Positions 17,420 to 27,386 are shown, counted from the stretch's first letter. The stretch: DNA of 64,000 nt from Autumnicola psychrophila (GCF_031846645.1 NZ_JAVRHN010000004.1:248001-312000); one strand, 5' to 3'. The notes: generated from the letters alone by a model not told the origin. Made by a program: numbers and translations.

Positions 17420-18298
17420 ATGAGTACAGACACTATCGCACCCATAAAAACTAAGCCACAAGCCAAACCAAAATGGTTAAGAGTTAAACTTCCAACAGGT
17501 AAAAAATATACTGAGCTACGTAATTTAGTGGATAAGTATGATTTACACACTATTTGCACCTCGGGAAGCTGTCCTAACATGGGGGAATGCTGGAGCGAGG
17601 GGACAGCAACCTTCATGATTCTTGGGAATGTCTGTACACGCTCCTGTGGATTCTGTGGAGTAAAAACCGGAAGACCAGATACCGTAGAATGGGATGAGCC
17701 TGAAAAAGTGGCCCGTTCTATTAAACTTATGAAGATAAAACATGCGGTAGTTACAAGTGTAGATCGTGATGATTTGAAAGATATGGGTTCTATTATTTGG
17801 GCTGAAACCGTAAAGGCAATACGCAGGATGAATCCTGAAACCACCTTAGAAACCCTTATTCCAGATTTTCAAGGAAATGAAAGGAATTTGGATCGTATTA
17901 TAGAAGTAATGCCAGAGGTTGTTTCACACAACATGGAAACCGTAAAGAGATTGACTCGTGAAGTAAGAATTCAGGCAAAATACGAACGCAGTCTGGAGGT
18001 TCTGAGGTATCTTAAAGATCAGGGAATCAACCGCACCAAATCTGGAATTATGCTAGGTCTTGGCGAGCAGGAAGAAGAAGTTATCCAAACGCTGCATGAC
18101 CTTAGAAATGTTGGTGTGGATGTAGTGACTATTGGACAGTATTTACAGCCCAGTAAAAAACACCTTCCTGTTAAACAATTTATCACTCCAGATCAGTTTA
18201 AAAAGTACGAAGCCATAGGATTGGATTTAGGATTTCGCCACGTCGAAAGCAGTGCGTTAGTTCGTTCTTCCTATAAAGCACAAAAGCATATTAATTAA
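17420..18298 (+). CDS. lipA: Lipoyl synthase
   Basis: A 292-residue radical-SAM enzyme that inserts two sulfurs into octanoyl groups on pyruvate and 2-oxoglutarate dehydrogenase and GcvH. The auxiliary cluster ligands are Cys46, Cys51 and Cys57 (CTSGSCPNMGEC). The radical-SAM cluster is Cys72, Cys76 and Cys79 (CTRSCGFC). The C-terminal RSSYKA supplies the conserved Ser of the auxiliary cluster. gapA follows 17 nt later. Confidence 0.98.
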   Translation: MSTDTIAPIKTKPQAKPKWLRVKLPTGKKYTELRNLVDKYDLHTICTSGSCPNMGECWSEGTATFMILGNVCTRSCGFCGVKTGRPDTVEWDEPEKVARSIKLMKIKHAVVTSVDRDDLKDMGSIIWAETVKAIRRMNPETTLETLIPDFQGNERNLDRIIEVMPEVVSHNMETVKRLTREVRIQAKYERSLEVLRYLKDQGINRTKSGIMLGLGEQEEEVIQTLHDLRNVGVDVVTIGQYLQPSKKHLPVKQFITPDQFKKYEAIGLDLGFRHVESSALVRSSYKAQKHIN

Positions 18299-18315
18299 TT
18301 GCATTTTATTAATCT

Positions 18316-19323
18316 ATGGCGCTACCGGCAAATATTGCCATTAACGGGTTTGGCAGGATAGGTCGTAATTTTTTTCGACTTCTCATTAACCATCCCGATT
18401 ATAACGTGGTGGCAATAAATGATGTTGCCGATGCTGAAACGCTTACCCATTTACTTAAATACGATAGCATCCACGGCAAACTTTCCGAAGAAGTTATAGG
18501 AGAGAATTCTACAATTACCATAAAAGATAAGTCTACAGCCGTTCTGAATTATTCCCATCCCCGGGATATTCCGTGGGATATATATGATGTGGATTATGTG
18601 GTTGAATGTTCCGGAAAATTTAAGTCTACTAAAGACCTTAGAGAGCACCTGAAACCAGGAGTTAAAAAAGTTATTCTTTCTGTTCCCCCCGAGGATTCAG
18701 CGATTAAAATGATCGTGTTGGGAGTAAATGAGCATATCCTCGACGGAACAGAAAAAATTATTTCCAATGCCTCCTGCACAACAAACAATGCTGCTCCTAT
18801 GCTTAAACTCATTCATGAAAATTTTGAAGTTGACCAGGCATATATAACTACCGTACATTCCTTTACATCAGACCAAAGTCTTCATGACCAACCCCACCGG
18901 GATCTTAGACGCGGCCGGGCTGCGACACAATCTATTATTCCTACGACCACGGGCGCGGCAAAAGCTTTAACTTATATTTTTCCTGATCTAAACAAGGTAA
19001 TTGGAGGCTGCGGAATAAGAGTTCCCGTGCCTAATGGTTCTTTAACAGATATGACGCTGAATATAAAAAAAGAAACTACCATCCAGCAGGTAAATGAAGT
19101 TTTTCGTGCTGCTTCTGAAACGAATCTTAAAGGAATTTTGAATTACACTGAAGATCCTATTGTTTCAGTGGATATTTTGGGAAATAGCGCATCCTGTGTA
19201 TTTGATTCGCAAATGACTTCAGTAATTGGCGGAAAAATGGTAAAATTGATTGGCTGGTATGACAATGAAACAGGATATTCTAACAGACTTTTAGATTTAA
19301 TTGCAATGATTAATGATAAATAA
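18316..19323 (+). CDS. gapA: Glyceraldehyde-3-phosphate dehydrogenase, type I
   Basis: A 335-residue phosphorylating GAPDH. The NAD-binding motif is NGFGRIGRN, the catalytic Cys is at about 154 in SNASCTTNN, and the C-terminus has WYDNETGYSNR. The Asp in AINDVAD, at the usual adenine-ribose position, suggests NAD rather than NADP preference. It lies 17 nt after lipA, probably in the same transcript. Confidence 0.96.
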   Translation: MALPANIAINGFGRIGRNFFRLLINHPDYNVVAINDVADAETLTHLLKYDSIHGKLSEEVIGENSTITIKDKSTAVLNYSHPRDIPWDIYDVDYVVECSGKFKSTKDLREHLKPGVKKVILSVPPEDSAIKMIVLGVNEHILDGTEKIISNASCTTNNAAPMLKLIHENFEVDQAYITTVHSFTSDQSLHDQPHRDLRRGRAATQSIIPTTTGAAKALTYIFPDLNKVIGGCGIRVPVPNGSLTDMTLNIKKETTIQQVNEVFRAASETNLKGILNYTEDPIVSVDILGNSASCVFDSQMTSVIGGKMVKLIGWYDNETGYSNRLLDLIAMINDK

Positions 19324-19362
19324 CTATATTTAACTCCTTTAAGTTGCTACCTACAAGCCCAA

Positions 19363-21600
19363 ATGAAGAACTTAAGCATTTTAATTCTCTTTTCTTTCTT
19401 TTATACCTCCACCTTTGCCCATCAGGATCAGGAAGTAAAAAATGAAGACGAAATAAGTGAGCAGATTCAGCAATTGCTTAGCGGAGCTGAATCCTCTATC
19501 TTACAATATAATTTTGATGCTGCAATTAGAAAACTGGATTCTTCCATGGTTCTTTCTAAGAGCATCAACCACAAAAGATACATTGCTTTATCCAGTAACA
19601 TCCTTGCTAACTTACGGTACATAAAGCACGAATATGAAAGTTCAAATAAGCACATAAAGAGGGCAATTGCAATTCAGGAGGAAATTGGGGACGAAATTGG
19701 CCTTGCCTATAGTTATATCCAATACGCAAAAACACTAGACCTTCAAAAAAAATATTCAGAAGCTGAGGACTATTTGGATCTTGCGGAAAAAATATATACC
19801 AATAATAATAACAGAGAACAGCTCGGCCTTGTCGCGCTCAACCGGGGAATTGTTGAACTCCACCACGAAAATGATTATAGAAAAGCATTAACATATTTTA
19901 ATAATGCGGAGATTTACCTCAGCAACAGTGAAAATGAATATGAGAAGAGTCGCCTGGATTATTATAAGTCTTCTGCTCATTTATCTCTTGGAAATTTAAA
20001 TGAAGCTGAAGAAAGTGCAAAAAGAGCCCTGGCTATCGCTAATAAAAACAGCTTTGCAGGAATAATTATTAGCGGCAACAGAAAATTAAGTGTTATAAAT
20101 GAAGCCAAAGACCAGCCAGAAGCAGCACTTGCTTACTTAAAAACCAGTTATAGGACTAAGGATTCCGTATACGATTTAAACGAAGCAGAATTGGGCCGTG
20201 AAGCAAATAGCAGATATGGACAGGACGCATTAAAAAATACCCTAAGCGCTTTAACCCTTCAAAATGCTGAACAGGAAAAATCGCTTAAAGTTAACAAACT
20301 CACTACTATTTTGAGTGTAGCACTCATTACTATCCTATCGCTTTTAACATTATCATTATACAAAAACAATAATCTTAGAGCACGCGCTAACGACTTGCTG
20401 CAAAAAAAGAATTCTGAGCTTACGCTTGCCAAAGAGAATGCTGAAAAAGCATCCCTTGCAAAAGCGCAATTTTTGAGCACAATAACACACGAGCTTCGGA
20501 CGCCATTATACGCTGTTACCGGCCTAACCCATTTACTGCTGGAAGAAAGTCCTACAGAGAATCAAAAGGAACACCTTAATTCTCTTAAATTTTCGGGAGA
20601 GTACCTGCTTTCTTTGATAAATAACATTCTGGACTTAAACAAACTGGAAGCCAATAAAGTTGAAGTAATGCAAACGACCTTCAATTTAAAAAGAAGGATA
20701 TCAGATGTTCTTGTCGCTTTAAAAAATTCCGCAGACGAAAAAAACACGGTTATACACCTGGACTTTGATAAATCTATTCCGTCTAAGCTCAAGGGCGATC
20801 CACTTAAGATTTCCCAAATCCTTATCAATTTAATAGGTAACTCAATAAAATTTACTGAAAACGGAGATATTTGGATCAATGTATTGAAATTGAAACAAGT
20901 AGAAAAAACAGTTTACCTCGCTTTTGAGATTAAAGATAATGGTGAAGGCATTAGCAAAGAAAAGCAGAAGGCAATCTTTGAGAACTTTACCCAGGGATCT
21001 ACCGAGATAAATAGAAAATTTGGAGGAACAGGTCTTGGTTTATCCATTGTAAAAAATCTTTTGAGCTTATTGAACAGTGAAATTAGAGTAGAAAGCGACT
21101 TAGGAAAAGGTTCTAAATTCATCTTCGATTTAAAATTTGAAGCCCTGGAAAATCCAGCATTAGGACAATCTGAAAATTTAAAGGAAGAAAAGCCGGTAGT
21201 ACTCTCCAACGACATAATGATGGACAAGCGTATTTTGATTGTTGAGGACAATAAAATTAATCAAATGATTACCAGAAAGATCCTGGAGAAGAATAAGGTT
21301 ATTTGTGATGTAGCCGATAATGGAACCATTGCGATTGAAAAAGTACACAATAATCACTTTGATCTCATCCTGATGGATATCCATATGCCCGGGATAAGTG
21401 GAATTGAAGCCACTATTGAGATAAGGAAGTTCAATGAAACTATACCAATCATTGCCCTTACAGCAGTCACGCTCGATGAAAACCTGGATGAATTTTACCT
21501 AAATGGATTTAATGACATTATCCCAAAACCATATAAAACAGAAGAATTCTTCAACAAAATTAACAAATACCTCGCTGCAAATGCAGAAAGCACAGTATAA
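19363..21600 (+). CDS. Hybrid sensor histidine kinase with TPR input domain
   Basis: A 745-residue protein. Signal peptide or anchor (1-19); TPR-type helical repeats outside the inner membrane (about 30-300); one membrane span (about 314-335); a short coiled coil; HisKA with phospho-His376 in THELRTP; HATPase_c with NLIGNSIKFTENG, DNGEGISKEK and GGTGLGLSIVK; and a C-terminal receiver with Asp672 in LMDIHMPG. The architecture suggests protein-protein sensing in the periplasm with internal phosphotransfer. There is no output domain, so a separate Hpt or regulator must exist elsewhere. It begins 39 nt after gapA. Confidence 0.94.
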   Translation: MKNLSILILFSFFYTSTFAHQDQEVKNEDEISEQIQQLLSGAESSILQYNFDAAIRKLDSSMVLSKSINHKRYIALSSNILANLRYIKHEYESSNKHIKRAIAIQEEIGDEIGLAYSYIQYAKTLDLQKKYSEAEDYLDLAEKIYTNNNNREQLGLVALNRGIVELHHENDYRKALTYFNNAEIYLSNSENEYEKSRLDYYKSSAHLSLGNLNEAEESAKRALAIANKNSFAGIIISGNRKLSVINEAKDQPEAALAYLKTSYRTKDSVYDLNEAELGREANSRYGQDALKNTLSALTLQNAEQEKSLKVNKLTTILSVALITILSLLTLSLYKNNNLRARANDLLQKKNSELTLAKENAEKASLAKAQFLSTITHELRTPLYAVTGLTHLLLEESPTENQKEHLNSLKFSGEYLLSLINNILDLNKLEANKVEVMQTTFNLKRRISDVLVALKNSADEKNTVIHLDFDKSIPSKLKGDPLKISQILINLIGNSIKFTENGDIWINVLKLKQVEKTVYLAFEIKDNGEGISKEKQKAIFENFTQGSTEINRKFGGTGLGLSIVKNLLSLLNSEIRVESDLGKGSKFIFDLKFEALENPALGQSENLKEEKPVVLSNDIMMDKRILIVEDNKINQMITRKILEKNKVICDVADNGTIAIEKVHNNHFDLILMDIHMPGISGIEATIEIRKFNETIPIIALTAVTLDENLDEFYLNGFNDIIPKPYKTEEFFNKINKYLAANAESTV

Positions 21601-21696
21601 GGTTTTATAGAGAGGACCTTTAAAGACATAAGAATTGATGCGGCTTATTAAATAATACAGTCAAAAATTATTTTAATACTAAGGTATAATTGCACC

Positions 21697-22701
21697 TCAT
21701 TCTGTTTTTACAAAATTTAATATCAAATCATTAAAATCTTTTTCTCCCTCAATAAATTTTGTCTCGATTGGCAGGTAAAATAATTTTGAGGGTAAAAGCC
21801 GTTCCTTTAGTCTCACAAAATCTTTTTCTGTAGCCAGAACCAGGTTTTCCTTTAATAATTGTTGTATTTCATCTTCTGCAAAATGATGATGATCTGGAAA
21901 TTTTCGATGCTGGAAATTTAGATCTTTATCCTTCAAATAATCTACCAGCGGCTTTGGATTTGCAATTCCTGTGACCAGCACAAAATCTTTTCCTTTTAAC
22001 TCATCTAAGGCTACTTTAGAGTTTTCTGAAGTAATTTTTTCAGCATAAGAAATATAGCTAAAGAGCAGTTTCTGATTTTTATTCAGTTTAAGAGCTGCCC
22101 TTATTTGTTCCATCTCTGCCGTTTCAATATTGGGCGGACATTTAGTTACCACCACGATATTTGCCCTTTTTGCACCTTCTCTGGATTCACGCAAATTCCC
22201 GGCAGGCAATATTAAATCTGAAGCATAGAGATTGTTATAAGAAGTGAGCAAGATATTAAGTCCTGCCTGCACTTTACGGTGTTGAAAAGCGTCGTCCAGC
22301 AAAATAACCTCAGCCTGCTCCCCAACCAATTGAGCAATTCCGTTTCTTCTGTCTGCATCTACAGCTATAATAGCATCTGGAAATTTCCTTTTGAACTGAA
22401 GTGGCTCGTCCCCCACTTCTGCCGCAGTTTCTTTGCCCGATAATTGCCAAAATCCGCTGGTCTTTCTTTTATAACCCCGCGAGAGCGTGGCAACACGATA
22501 TTCTGAAATAAGAAGTTGTACCAGATACTCGATCATAGGAGATTTCCCTGTACCACCGGTGTTCAGATTTCCCACGCAAATCACCGGAAGATCGTATTTT
22601 TCCGATTTTAGTACTCCCTGATCGTAAAGTTCGTTCCTGGCGCGTGTAATCCCATCATATATCAGGGAAAACGGAAAGAGTAATTTTCGAAATATCGCCA
22701 T
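21697..22701 (-). CDS. lpxK: Tetraacyldisaccharide 4'-kinase
   Basis: A 334-residue inner-membrane-associated P-loop kinase that adds the 4'-phosphate of lipid A. The N-terminal hydrophobic helix (1-16) is followed by the P-loop GNLNTGGTGKS (44-54). DDAFQHR and LVTGIANP are also family-typical. Start MAIFRKLLFP at 22701. It stands alone on the minus strand, divergent from the Nif3 gene. Confidence 0.95.
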   Translation of the reverse strand: MAIFRKLLFPFSLIYDGITRARNELYDQGVLKSEKYDLPVICVGNLNTGGTGKSPMIEYLVQLLISEYRVATLSRGYKRKTSGFWQLSGKETAAEVGDEPLQFKRKFPDAIIAVDADRRNGIAQLVGEQAEVILLDDAFQHRKVQAGLNILLTSYNNLYASDLILPAGNLRESREGAKRANIVVVTKCPPNIETAEMEQIRAALKLNKNQKLLFSYISYAEKITSENSKVALDELKGKDFVLVTGIANPKPLVDYLKDKDLNFQHRKFPDHHHFAEDEIQQLLKENLVLATEKDFVRLKERLLPSKLFYLPIETKFIEGEKDFNDLILNFVKTE

Positions 22702-22783
22702 GGAACCAAGGTATAATATTTATATTTGAAACGCTTTTACTTAAGCCGATAGTAACTAAATCGGAATCCAAAAATAGGAAATT

Positions 22784-23878
22784 ATGCTTATAAAGGAGAT
22801 TATACAACACCTGGAAGAATTTGCCCCTCTAAACTATGCTGAAGATTTTGATAATGTAGGATTATTAGTTGGTAATGCTGAAATTAAAGCTACCGGGGCT
22901 TTAATAACTCTGGATACGCTTGAAAGCGTAGTGGATGAAGCTATTGCCAAGAATTGCAATCTTATTATCAGCTTCCATCCTATTATTTTCTCCGGGCTTA
23001 AAAAATTAAACGGAAAAAATTATGTGGAGCGGACTGTCATAAAGGCAATTCAGCATAATATTGCCATCTACGCGATCCATACTGCACTGGATAATCAGCA
23101 TAAAGGTGTTAACGACATGATCGCCGAGAAGCTGAACTTAATTAACAGAAAGATTCTAATTCCCCGTAAAAAAAGCATCAGGAAACTCACCACCTTTGTT
23201 CCTAATAAAGATGCTGAAGCATTGAGAATTGCACTTTTTGAAGCCGGAGCAGGAAGCATAGGAAATTATGATAATTGTAGTTTTAACCTACGGGGACTGG
23301 GTAGTTTTAAACCAAATGATGAAGCCCACCCTACCATTGGAGAAAAAGGTAAACTTCACTTTGAAGAAGAAACGCAAATCGGAGTTACTTTCCCCGTTCA
23401 TCTGGAATCAAAAGTCCTTCAGACGTTATTTAAGAAGCATCCTTATGAAGAAGTTGCACATGAGATCACAACTCTGGAAAACACACATCAACATCTGGGA
23501 ATGGGAATGATTGGCGAGCTCGAACAGGAAATTTCCGAAGAAGATTTCCTCAAATCTGTAAAAGAAACCTTTAATGCTGGAGTAGTTCGACATTCTGAAT
23601 TGCTGGGAAAAACCATAAAAAAAGTAGCAGTGTTAGGCGGTAGTGGAAGTTTTGCTATTGAAAATGCGAAACGTGCCGGAGCAGACATTTATATTACTGC
23701 AGATTTGAAGTACCATGACTTCTATAAAGCTGAGAAACAGATAATTTTAGCAGATATTGGTCATTATGAAAGCGAGCAATTCACAAAAAATTTACTATGT
23801 TCTTTTCTTAGCAAAAAAATTCGTAATTTTGCACTTATTTTAGCAGATACAAACACCAATCCTATCAAGTATATATAA
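22784..23878 (+). CDS. Nif3-like dinuclear metal-centre protein
   Basis: A 364-residue NIF3/DUF34 protein. The metal-ligand motifs are visible: SFHPIIFSG, IHTALDN near residue 100, and the C-terminal DIGHYESE. The central insertion (about 130-240) is the PII/CutA-like domain of the long form. Family members form hexamers with a two-metal site, and function is unsettled (GTP cyclohydrolase-like or chaperone roles have been proposed). The coiled-coil gene begins 2 nt after its stop; this pairing is widespread. Confidence 0.92.
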   Translation: MLIKEIIQHLEEFAPLNYAEDFDNVGLLVGNAEIKATGALITLDTLESVVDEAIAKNCNLIISFHPIIFSGLKKLNGKNYVERTVIKAIQHNIAIYAIHTALDNQHKGVNDMIAEKLNLINRKILIPRKKSIRKLTTFVPNKDAEALRIALFEAGAGSIGNYDNCSFNLRGLGSFKPNDEAHPTIGEKGKLHFEEETQIGVTFPVHLESKVLQTLFKKHPYEEVAHEITTLENTHQHLGMGMIGELEQEISEEDFLKSVKETFNAGVVRHSELLGKTIKKVAVLGGSGSFAIENAKRAGADIYITADLKYHDFYKAEKQIILADIGHYESEQFTKNLLCSFLSKKIRNFALILADTNTNPIKYI

Positions 23879-23880
23879 CT

Positions 23881-24660
23881 ATGGCAAAAAAAAACGATGT
23901 TACTGTAGAAGAGAAGTTAAGAGCATTGTACGATCTTCAGTTAGTCGATTCCAGAATTGACGAAATTAGAAACGTACGCGGCGAACTTCCTTTAGAAGTT
24001 GAAGATTTGGAAGACGAAGTAGCAGGATTGAACACGCGTTTGGAAAAATTAGAAGCCGATATTGAAGTAATCGAGAATGATATCAAAAGTAAGAAGAACC
24101 TTATAGATGAGTCAAAAACTGCGATGAAAAAGTATTCTGAGCAACAAAAGAACGTTCGAAATAACCGTGAATTTAATGCTTTGAGCAAAGAAGTAGAGTT
24201 TCAGGAACTGGAAATCGAACTTGCCGAGAAAAACATTAAAGAATATAAAGCTCAAATTGAACAGAAAAAAGAGGTTATTGCCAAGACAACAGAGCGTGTT
24301 GACGAAAGAAAAAAACATCTTGAACACAAGAAAAATGAGCTAGATGAGATCCTTGCTGAAACTGAGAAGGAAGAGCAGGCCCTTATCGACAAGTCTAAGG
24401 AATACGAGCAAAACATTGAAGAACGCCTTGTAAAAGCATACAAAAGAATTAGAACCAACGTTAAAAACGGTCTTGCAATTGTTCCCGTAGAACGTGGTGC
24501 TTCAGGAGGTTCCTATTTTACTATTCCGCCGCAGGTAATTATGGAAATTGCAGGTAGAAAAAAGATTATTACAGATGAACATAGTGGGCGAATCCTGGTT
24601 GATGAAGAGCTAGCTAAGGAAGAGCAGGAAAAAATGGACGGCCTTTTCAATAGGTTTTAG
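23881..24660 (+). CDS. C4-type zinc-ribbon family protein lacking the cysteines
   Basis: A 259-residue protein, mostly a long antiparallel coiled coil (about 10-185). Its C-terminal GASGGSYFTIPPQVIMEI and DEHSGRILVDEE align by eye with the family's CxGCx..IPPQ..CxxCGRIL ribbon, but all four Cys are replaced and no Cys remains in the protein. The family is thought to be nucleic-acid associated, which would need re-testing here because zinc cannot bind. It is cotranscribed with the Nif3 gene and ends at a terminator. Confidence 0.85.
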   Translation: MAKKNDVTVEEKLRALYDLQLVDSRIDEIRNVRGELPLEVEDLEDEVAGLNTRLEKLEADIEVIENDIKSKKNLIDESKTAMKKYSEQQKNVRNNREFNALSKEVEFQELEIELAEKNIKEYKAQIEQKKEVIAKTTERVDERKKHLEHKKNELDEILAETEKEEQALIDKSKEYEQNIEERLVKAYKRIRTNVKNGLAIVPVERGASGGSYFTIPPQVIMEIAGRKKIITDEHSGRILVDEELAKEEQEKMDGLFNRF

Positions 24661-24684
24661 TTCCATTCTTTAAAAATAGAACAC

Positions 24685-24718
24685 AAAGCTGCCGGAAATC
24701 TGGCAGCTTTTTTTGTTT
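24685..24718 (+). terminator. Terminator after the Nif3/coiled-coil operon
   Basis: AAAGCTGCC (24685-24693) pairs with GGCAGCTTT (24702-24710), followed by TTTTGTTTT. Confidence 0.92.
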
Positions 24719-24851
24719 TACACCTTTGAGCATTGGGATTAACATCTGTTTTACAGTATTTACTGTCCAAAAAGTTATATTTAAAGCAAAAAATAATTCG
24801 CGCAGTAATTCCCCGAAATAGTACAACTGTGAATTTTAAATCTAAAAAACT

Positions 24852-25511
24852 ATGAGAAGTCTTTTAAGTGTAATCCTAATATTTTTTATGGCCTGCGGAA
24901 ATCAGGCACAAAAAGAATCTGTTACAAAACCAGAAATTGCCAATGCAGAGCCTATAGAAGTGGCTACTGAAGATGGAATGGCACGTGCTTATTTTGCCAG
25001 TGGTTGTTTTTGGTGTGTAGAAGCAATTTACGAAAGTATTGAAGGAGTGGATGAAGCCATTTCAGGTTATGCAGGAGGACACACAAAAAATCCTACATAT
25101 GAAGAAAGCAACACCGGCAGGACCGGTCATGCCGAAGCTGTAGAAGTTATTTACAATCCTGAAGAGGTCGATTTCAGAACGTTGGTAGAGGTTTACTTTG
25201 GATCTCAGGATCCAACACAAGTTAATGGACAGGGACCCGATATAGGTTCCCAATACCGTTCTATTGTTTTTTATCAAAATCAGGAACAAAAAGAAATTAT
25301 AGACGAAGTGAAATCCCAGGTAGCTCAGAACTACGAAGAACCAATAGCGGCAGAAATTCTTCCGTTTCAAAAATTTTGGGTAGCAGAAGACTATCACCAG
25401 GACTACGAACGAAACAATCCTAACAACCCTTATATTCAGAATGTTTCTATTCCAAGACTTAACAGATTCAAAAGCAACTTTCCGGAGATTTTAAAGTCTA
25501 ATGCTCATTAA
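24852..25511 (+). CDS. msrA: Peptide-methionine (S)-S-oxide reductase, lipoprotein form
   Basis: A 219-residue MsrA that repairs methionine-S-sulfoxide. The N-terminus MRSLLSVILIFFMAC is a lipoprotein signal with Cys15, so the enzyme should sit in the envelope. The catalytic motif is GCFWC (Cys52; Cys55 is the only other mature Cys apart from the lipid-modified one and is the likely resolving residue). GYAGGHTKNPTYEE, TGHAEAVEV and EDYHQDY are all conserved family blocks. Confidence 0.95.
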   Translation: MRSLLSVILIFFMACGNQAQKESVTKPEIANAEPIEVATEDGMARAYFASGCFWCVEAIYESIEGVDEAISGYAGGHTKNPTYEESNTGRTGHAEAVEVIYNPEEVDFRTLVEVYFGSQDPTQVNGQGPDIGSQYRSIVFYQNQEQKEIIDEVKSQVAQNYEEPIAAEILPFQKFWVAEDYHQDYERNNPNNPYIQNVSIPRLNRFKSNFPEILKSNAH

Positions 25512-25569
25512 TTTGCATAGGTAGTTTTTCTCTCAAAATCAACAACAAGAATGTCCCGGGAGACAGGAA

Positions 25570-26919
25570 TTATTTTGTTTTGGCAAGCAGCTCGAGTATC
25601 CTGTCTTCTACTTCCTGGTTATTCCATCTGTTGCCGATATTGTCCATTTCCATGACCTCATCCATAATTTTTCGTTGCCTCTCACCTAATGCTAAAGCTT
25701 CAGAATAAGGTTTATCTGAAAAAGTTACTCTGGAATACATAGGAATCCAGCTTTCAGGATGTTTTTCTCCCATTCGGTTTTCTATTTTTTTCCGAAGAAG
25801 AAAATCGGGATCAGCTGTTTTGCTGCTCATTTCTATAAAATTCCTATAGCTAAGCTCGGCAATAGCATCTGTATTAAGCTTTCTTTCATTCTGATATTCC
25901 TCAAAAATCAATTTCCAGTTATCATTATGCTTATGGATTTTTTCAAATAATATCGAAATGTCTTCAAAACCGGCATTCATTCCCTGTCCATAAAAAGGAA
26001 CAATAGCGTGTGCCGAATCTCCAACCAGAGCCACCTTATCGCCAAATGTCCATGGAAAACATTTAATTGTCACCATTGCACTGGTAGGATTTCTGAAAAA
26101 ATCACCCTTTAAATTCGAGATTTCATCTTTTATATCCGGAAAATATCTCTCAAAGAAATCATCTGCCTTTTCTTCTGTAGAAATACTTTCAAAAGAAATC
26201 TCCCCTTCAAAAGGCATAAAAAGCGTACAGGTAAAACTGCCATCCTGGTTAGGCATGGCTATTAACATGAATTTGCCACGCGGCCAAATATGAAAAGAGG
26301 CATTGTCCAGTTTATGGCTACCATCTTTATTTGCGGGTATCCGAAGTTCTTTATAACCTACATCAATAAAATGTTGGGAATAATCAAACCGACTCTGCCG
26401 CTGCATCTTGTGACGAATGCGGGAAAAAGCACCATCTGCTCCAAAAATGAGATCAAAATCGTATTCCTCCCACTCTCCTTTTTCCGTTTCCCCGGTATAA
26501 AGTTTAGCATTCGGCATATCGATATCCCAAACCTTTTCCTCAAATTGAAACTTTACTCCGGCAGCTTCAGCAAGATCGATCATCTTTCGGTTTAATACTC
26601 CGCGGGAAATAGAAAATATGGCTTCTCCTTCTTTACCATATTTCTGAAAGTAAAGTGGTTTATTATTTACATGCATTGCTCTTTTATCCAAAGGAAGAGC
26701 GAGTTTTCGAATTTCTGTCTCAATTCCTACTGTTTCCAGAGCTTTCCAGCCCCTGTTAGACATTGCGAGATTTATGGATCTACCTGAAAATTCTACCTTC
26801 CTAACATCAGGTCGCCGATCGAAGACAGTAACCTCGTGGCCAAGCTTTTTTAGATATAGGGCCAGCAAAGATCCCACAAGTCCGGAACCGACTACTGCAA
26901 TACTTTTTTGTTTCTGCAT
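25570..26919 (-). CDS. kmo: Kynurenine 3-monooxygenase
   Basis: A 449-residue FAD-dependent aromatic hydroxylase that turns L-kynurenine into 3-hydroxykynurenine. The N-terminal dinucleotide fold is VVGSGLVGSLLALYLKK with FDRRPD. The second FAD motif is GDSAHAIVPFYGQGMNAGFE, and RSINLAMSNRG matches KMO-type substrate-side residues. The C-terminal region has no clear membrane anchor. kynU, the next enzyme, lies 3.2 kb away on the same strand, so the pair serves tryptophan breakdown or de novo NAD synthesis. Confidence 0.93.
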   Translation of the reverse strand: MQKQKSIAVVGSGLVGSLLALYLKKLGHEVTVFDRRPDVRKVEFSGRSINLAMSNRGWKALETVGIETEIRKLALPLDKRAMHVNNKPLYFQKYGKEGEAIFSISRGVLNRKMIDLAEAAGVKFQFEEKVWDIDMPNAKLYTGETEKGEWEEYDFDLIFGADGAFSRIRHKMQRQSRFDYSQHFIDVGYKELRIPANKDGSHKLDNASFHIWPRGKFMLIAMPNQDGSFTCTLFMPFEGEISFESISTEEKADDFFERYFPDIKDEISNLKGDFFRNPTSAMVTIKCFPWTFGDKVALVGDSAHAIVPFYGQGMNAGFEDISILFEKIHKHNDNWKLIFEEYQNERKLNTDAIAELSYRNFIEMSSKTADPDFLLRKKIENRMGEKHPESWIPMYSRVTFSDKPYSEALALGERQRKIMDEVMEMDNIGNRWNNQEVEDRILELLAKTK

Positions 26920-27140
26920 GTATTAAGCTTTGTTATGCGTAACCTGACGGGACAACATATCACCTTGCGAAAATACTCATTATTTATGAATTATAATGAA
27001 AGGAAGCCCTGGATGGCATGTTGAGCTAGCGCAAAGCGTTTAATTGACAGAATTTCTAATAAAAACCATAATCCAGTGATAAATTCTTCTTTACCCGCAA
27101 AATTTGCCCTAAATTATCAAGAAACTTAAAATACTAAAAA

Positions 27141-27386
27141 ATGGATAAACAAAATTTGGATCAAATGCGAGCGACATTAAGTAAACTTGAAGACATCAAA
27201 AACAGTCAGGAAAGCATTATCGATAAGATTAACCATGTTATCACCGATCTGTTCCAAAGCCCGGATAGCGAGCTGGAAAAGTCGATGGAAGCTGCACATC
27301 AGAAATCTTCTGACAATGTTGATGCAATACGCGAAGCAATTGACGCGTACGAAATGAAGATCAATAAACTCGAAAACCAAAACTAA
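27141..27386 (+). CDS. Small coiled-coil protein of unknown function
   Basis: An 81-residue acidic, helical protein (DQMRATLSKLEDIKNSQESI, then a second helix ending YEMKINKLENQN). It has no signal, membrane span or Cys. I do not recognise the family. The frame has flavobacterial codon use, a free-standing ATG and an intergenic position between kmo (divergent) and the flavin reductase, which make it a likely real gene. Confidence 0.6.
   Translation: MDKQNLDQMRATLSKLEDIKNSQESIIDKINHVITDLFQSPDSELEKSMEAAHQKSSDNVDAIREAIDAYEMKINKLENQN

Noticed and set aside
17359..17844. Open frame antisense to lipA, 161 residues
   Set aside because: It lies almost wholly opposite the conserved lipA radical-SAM region and has no recognisable features.
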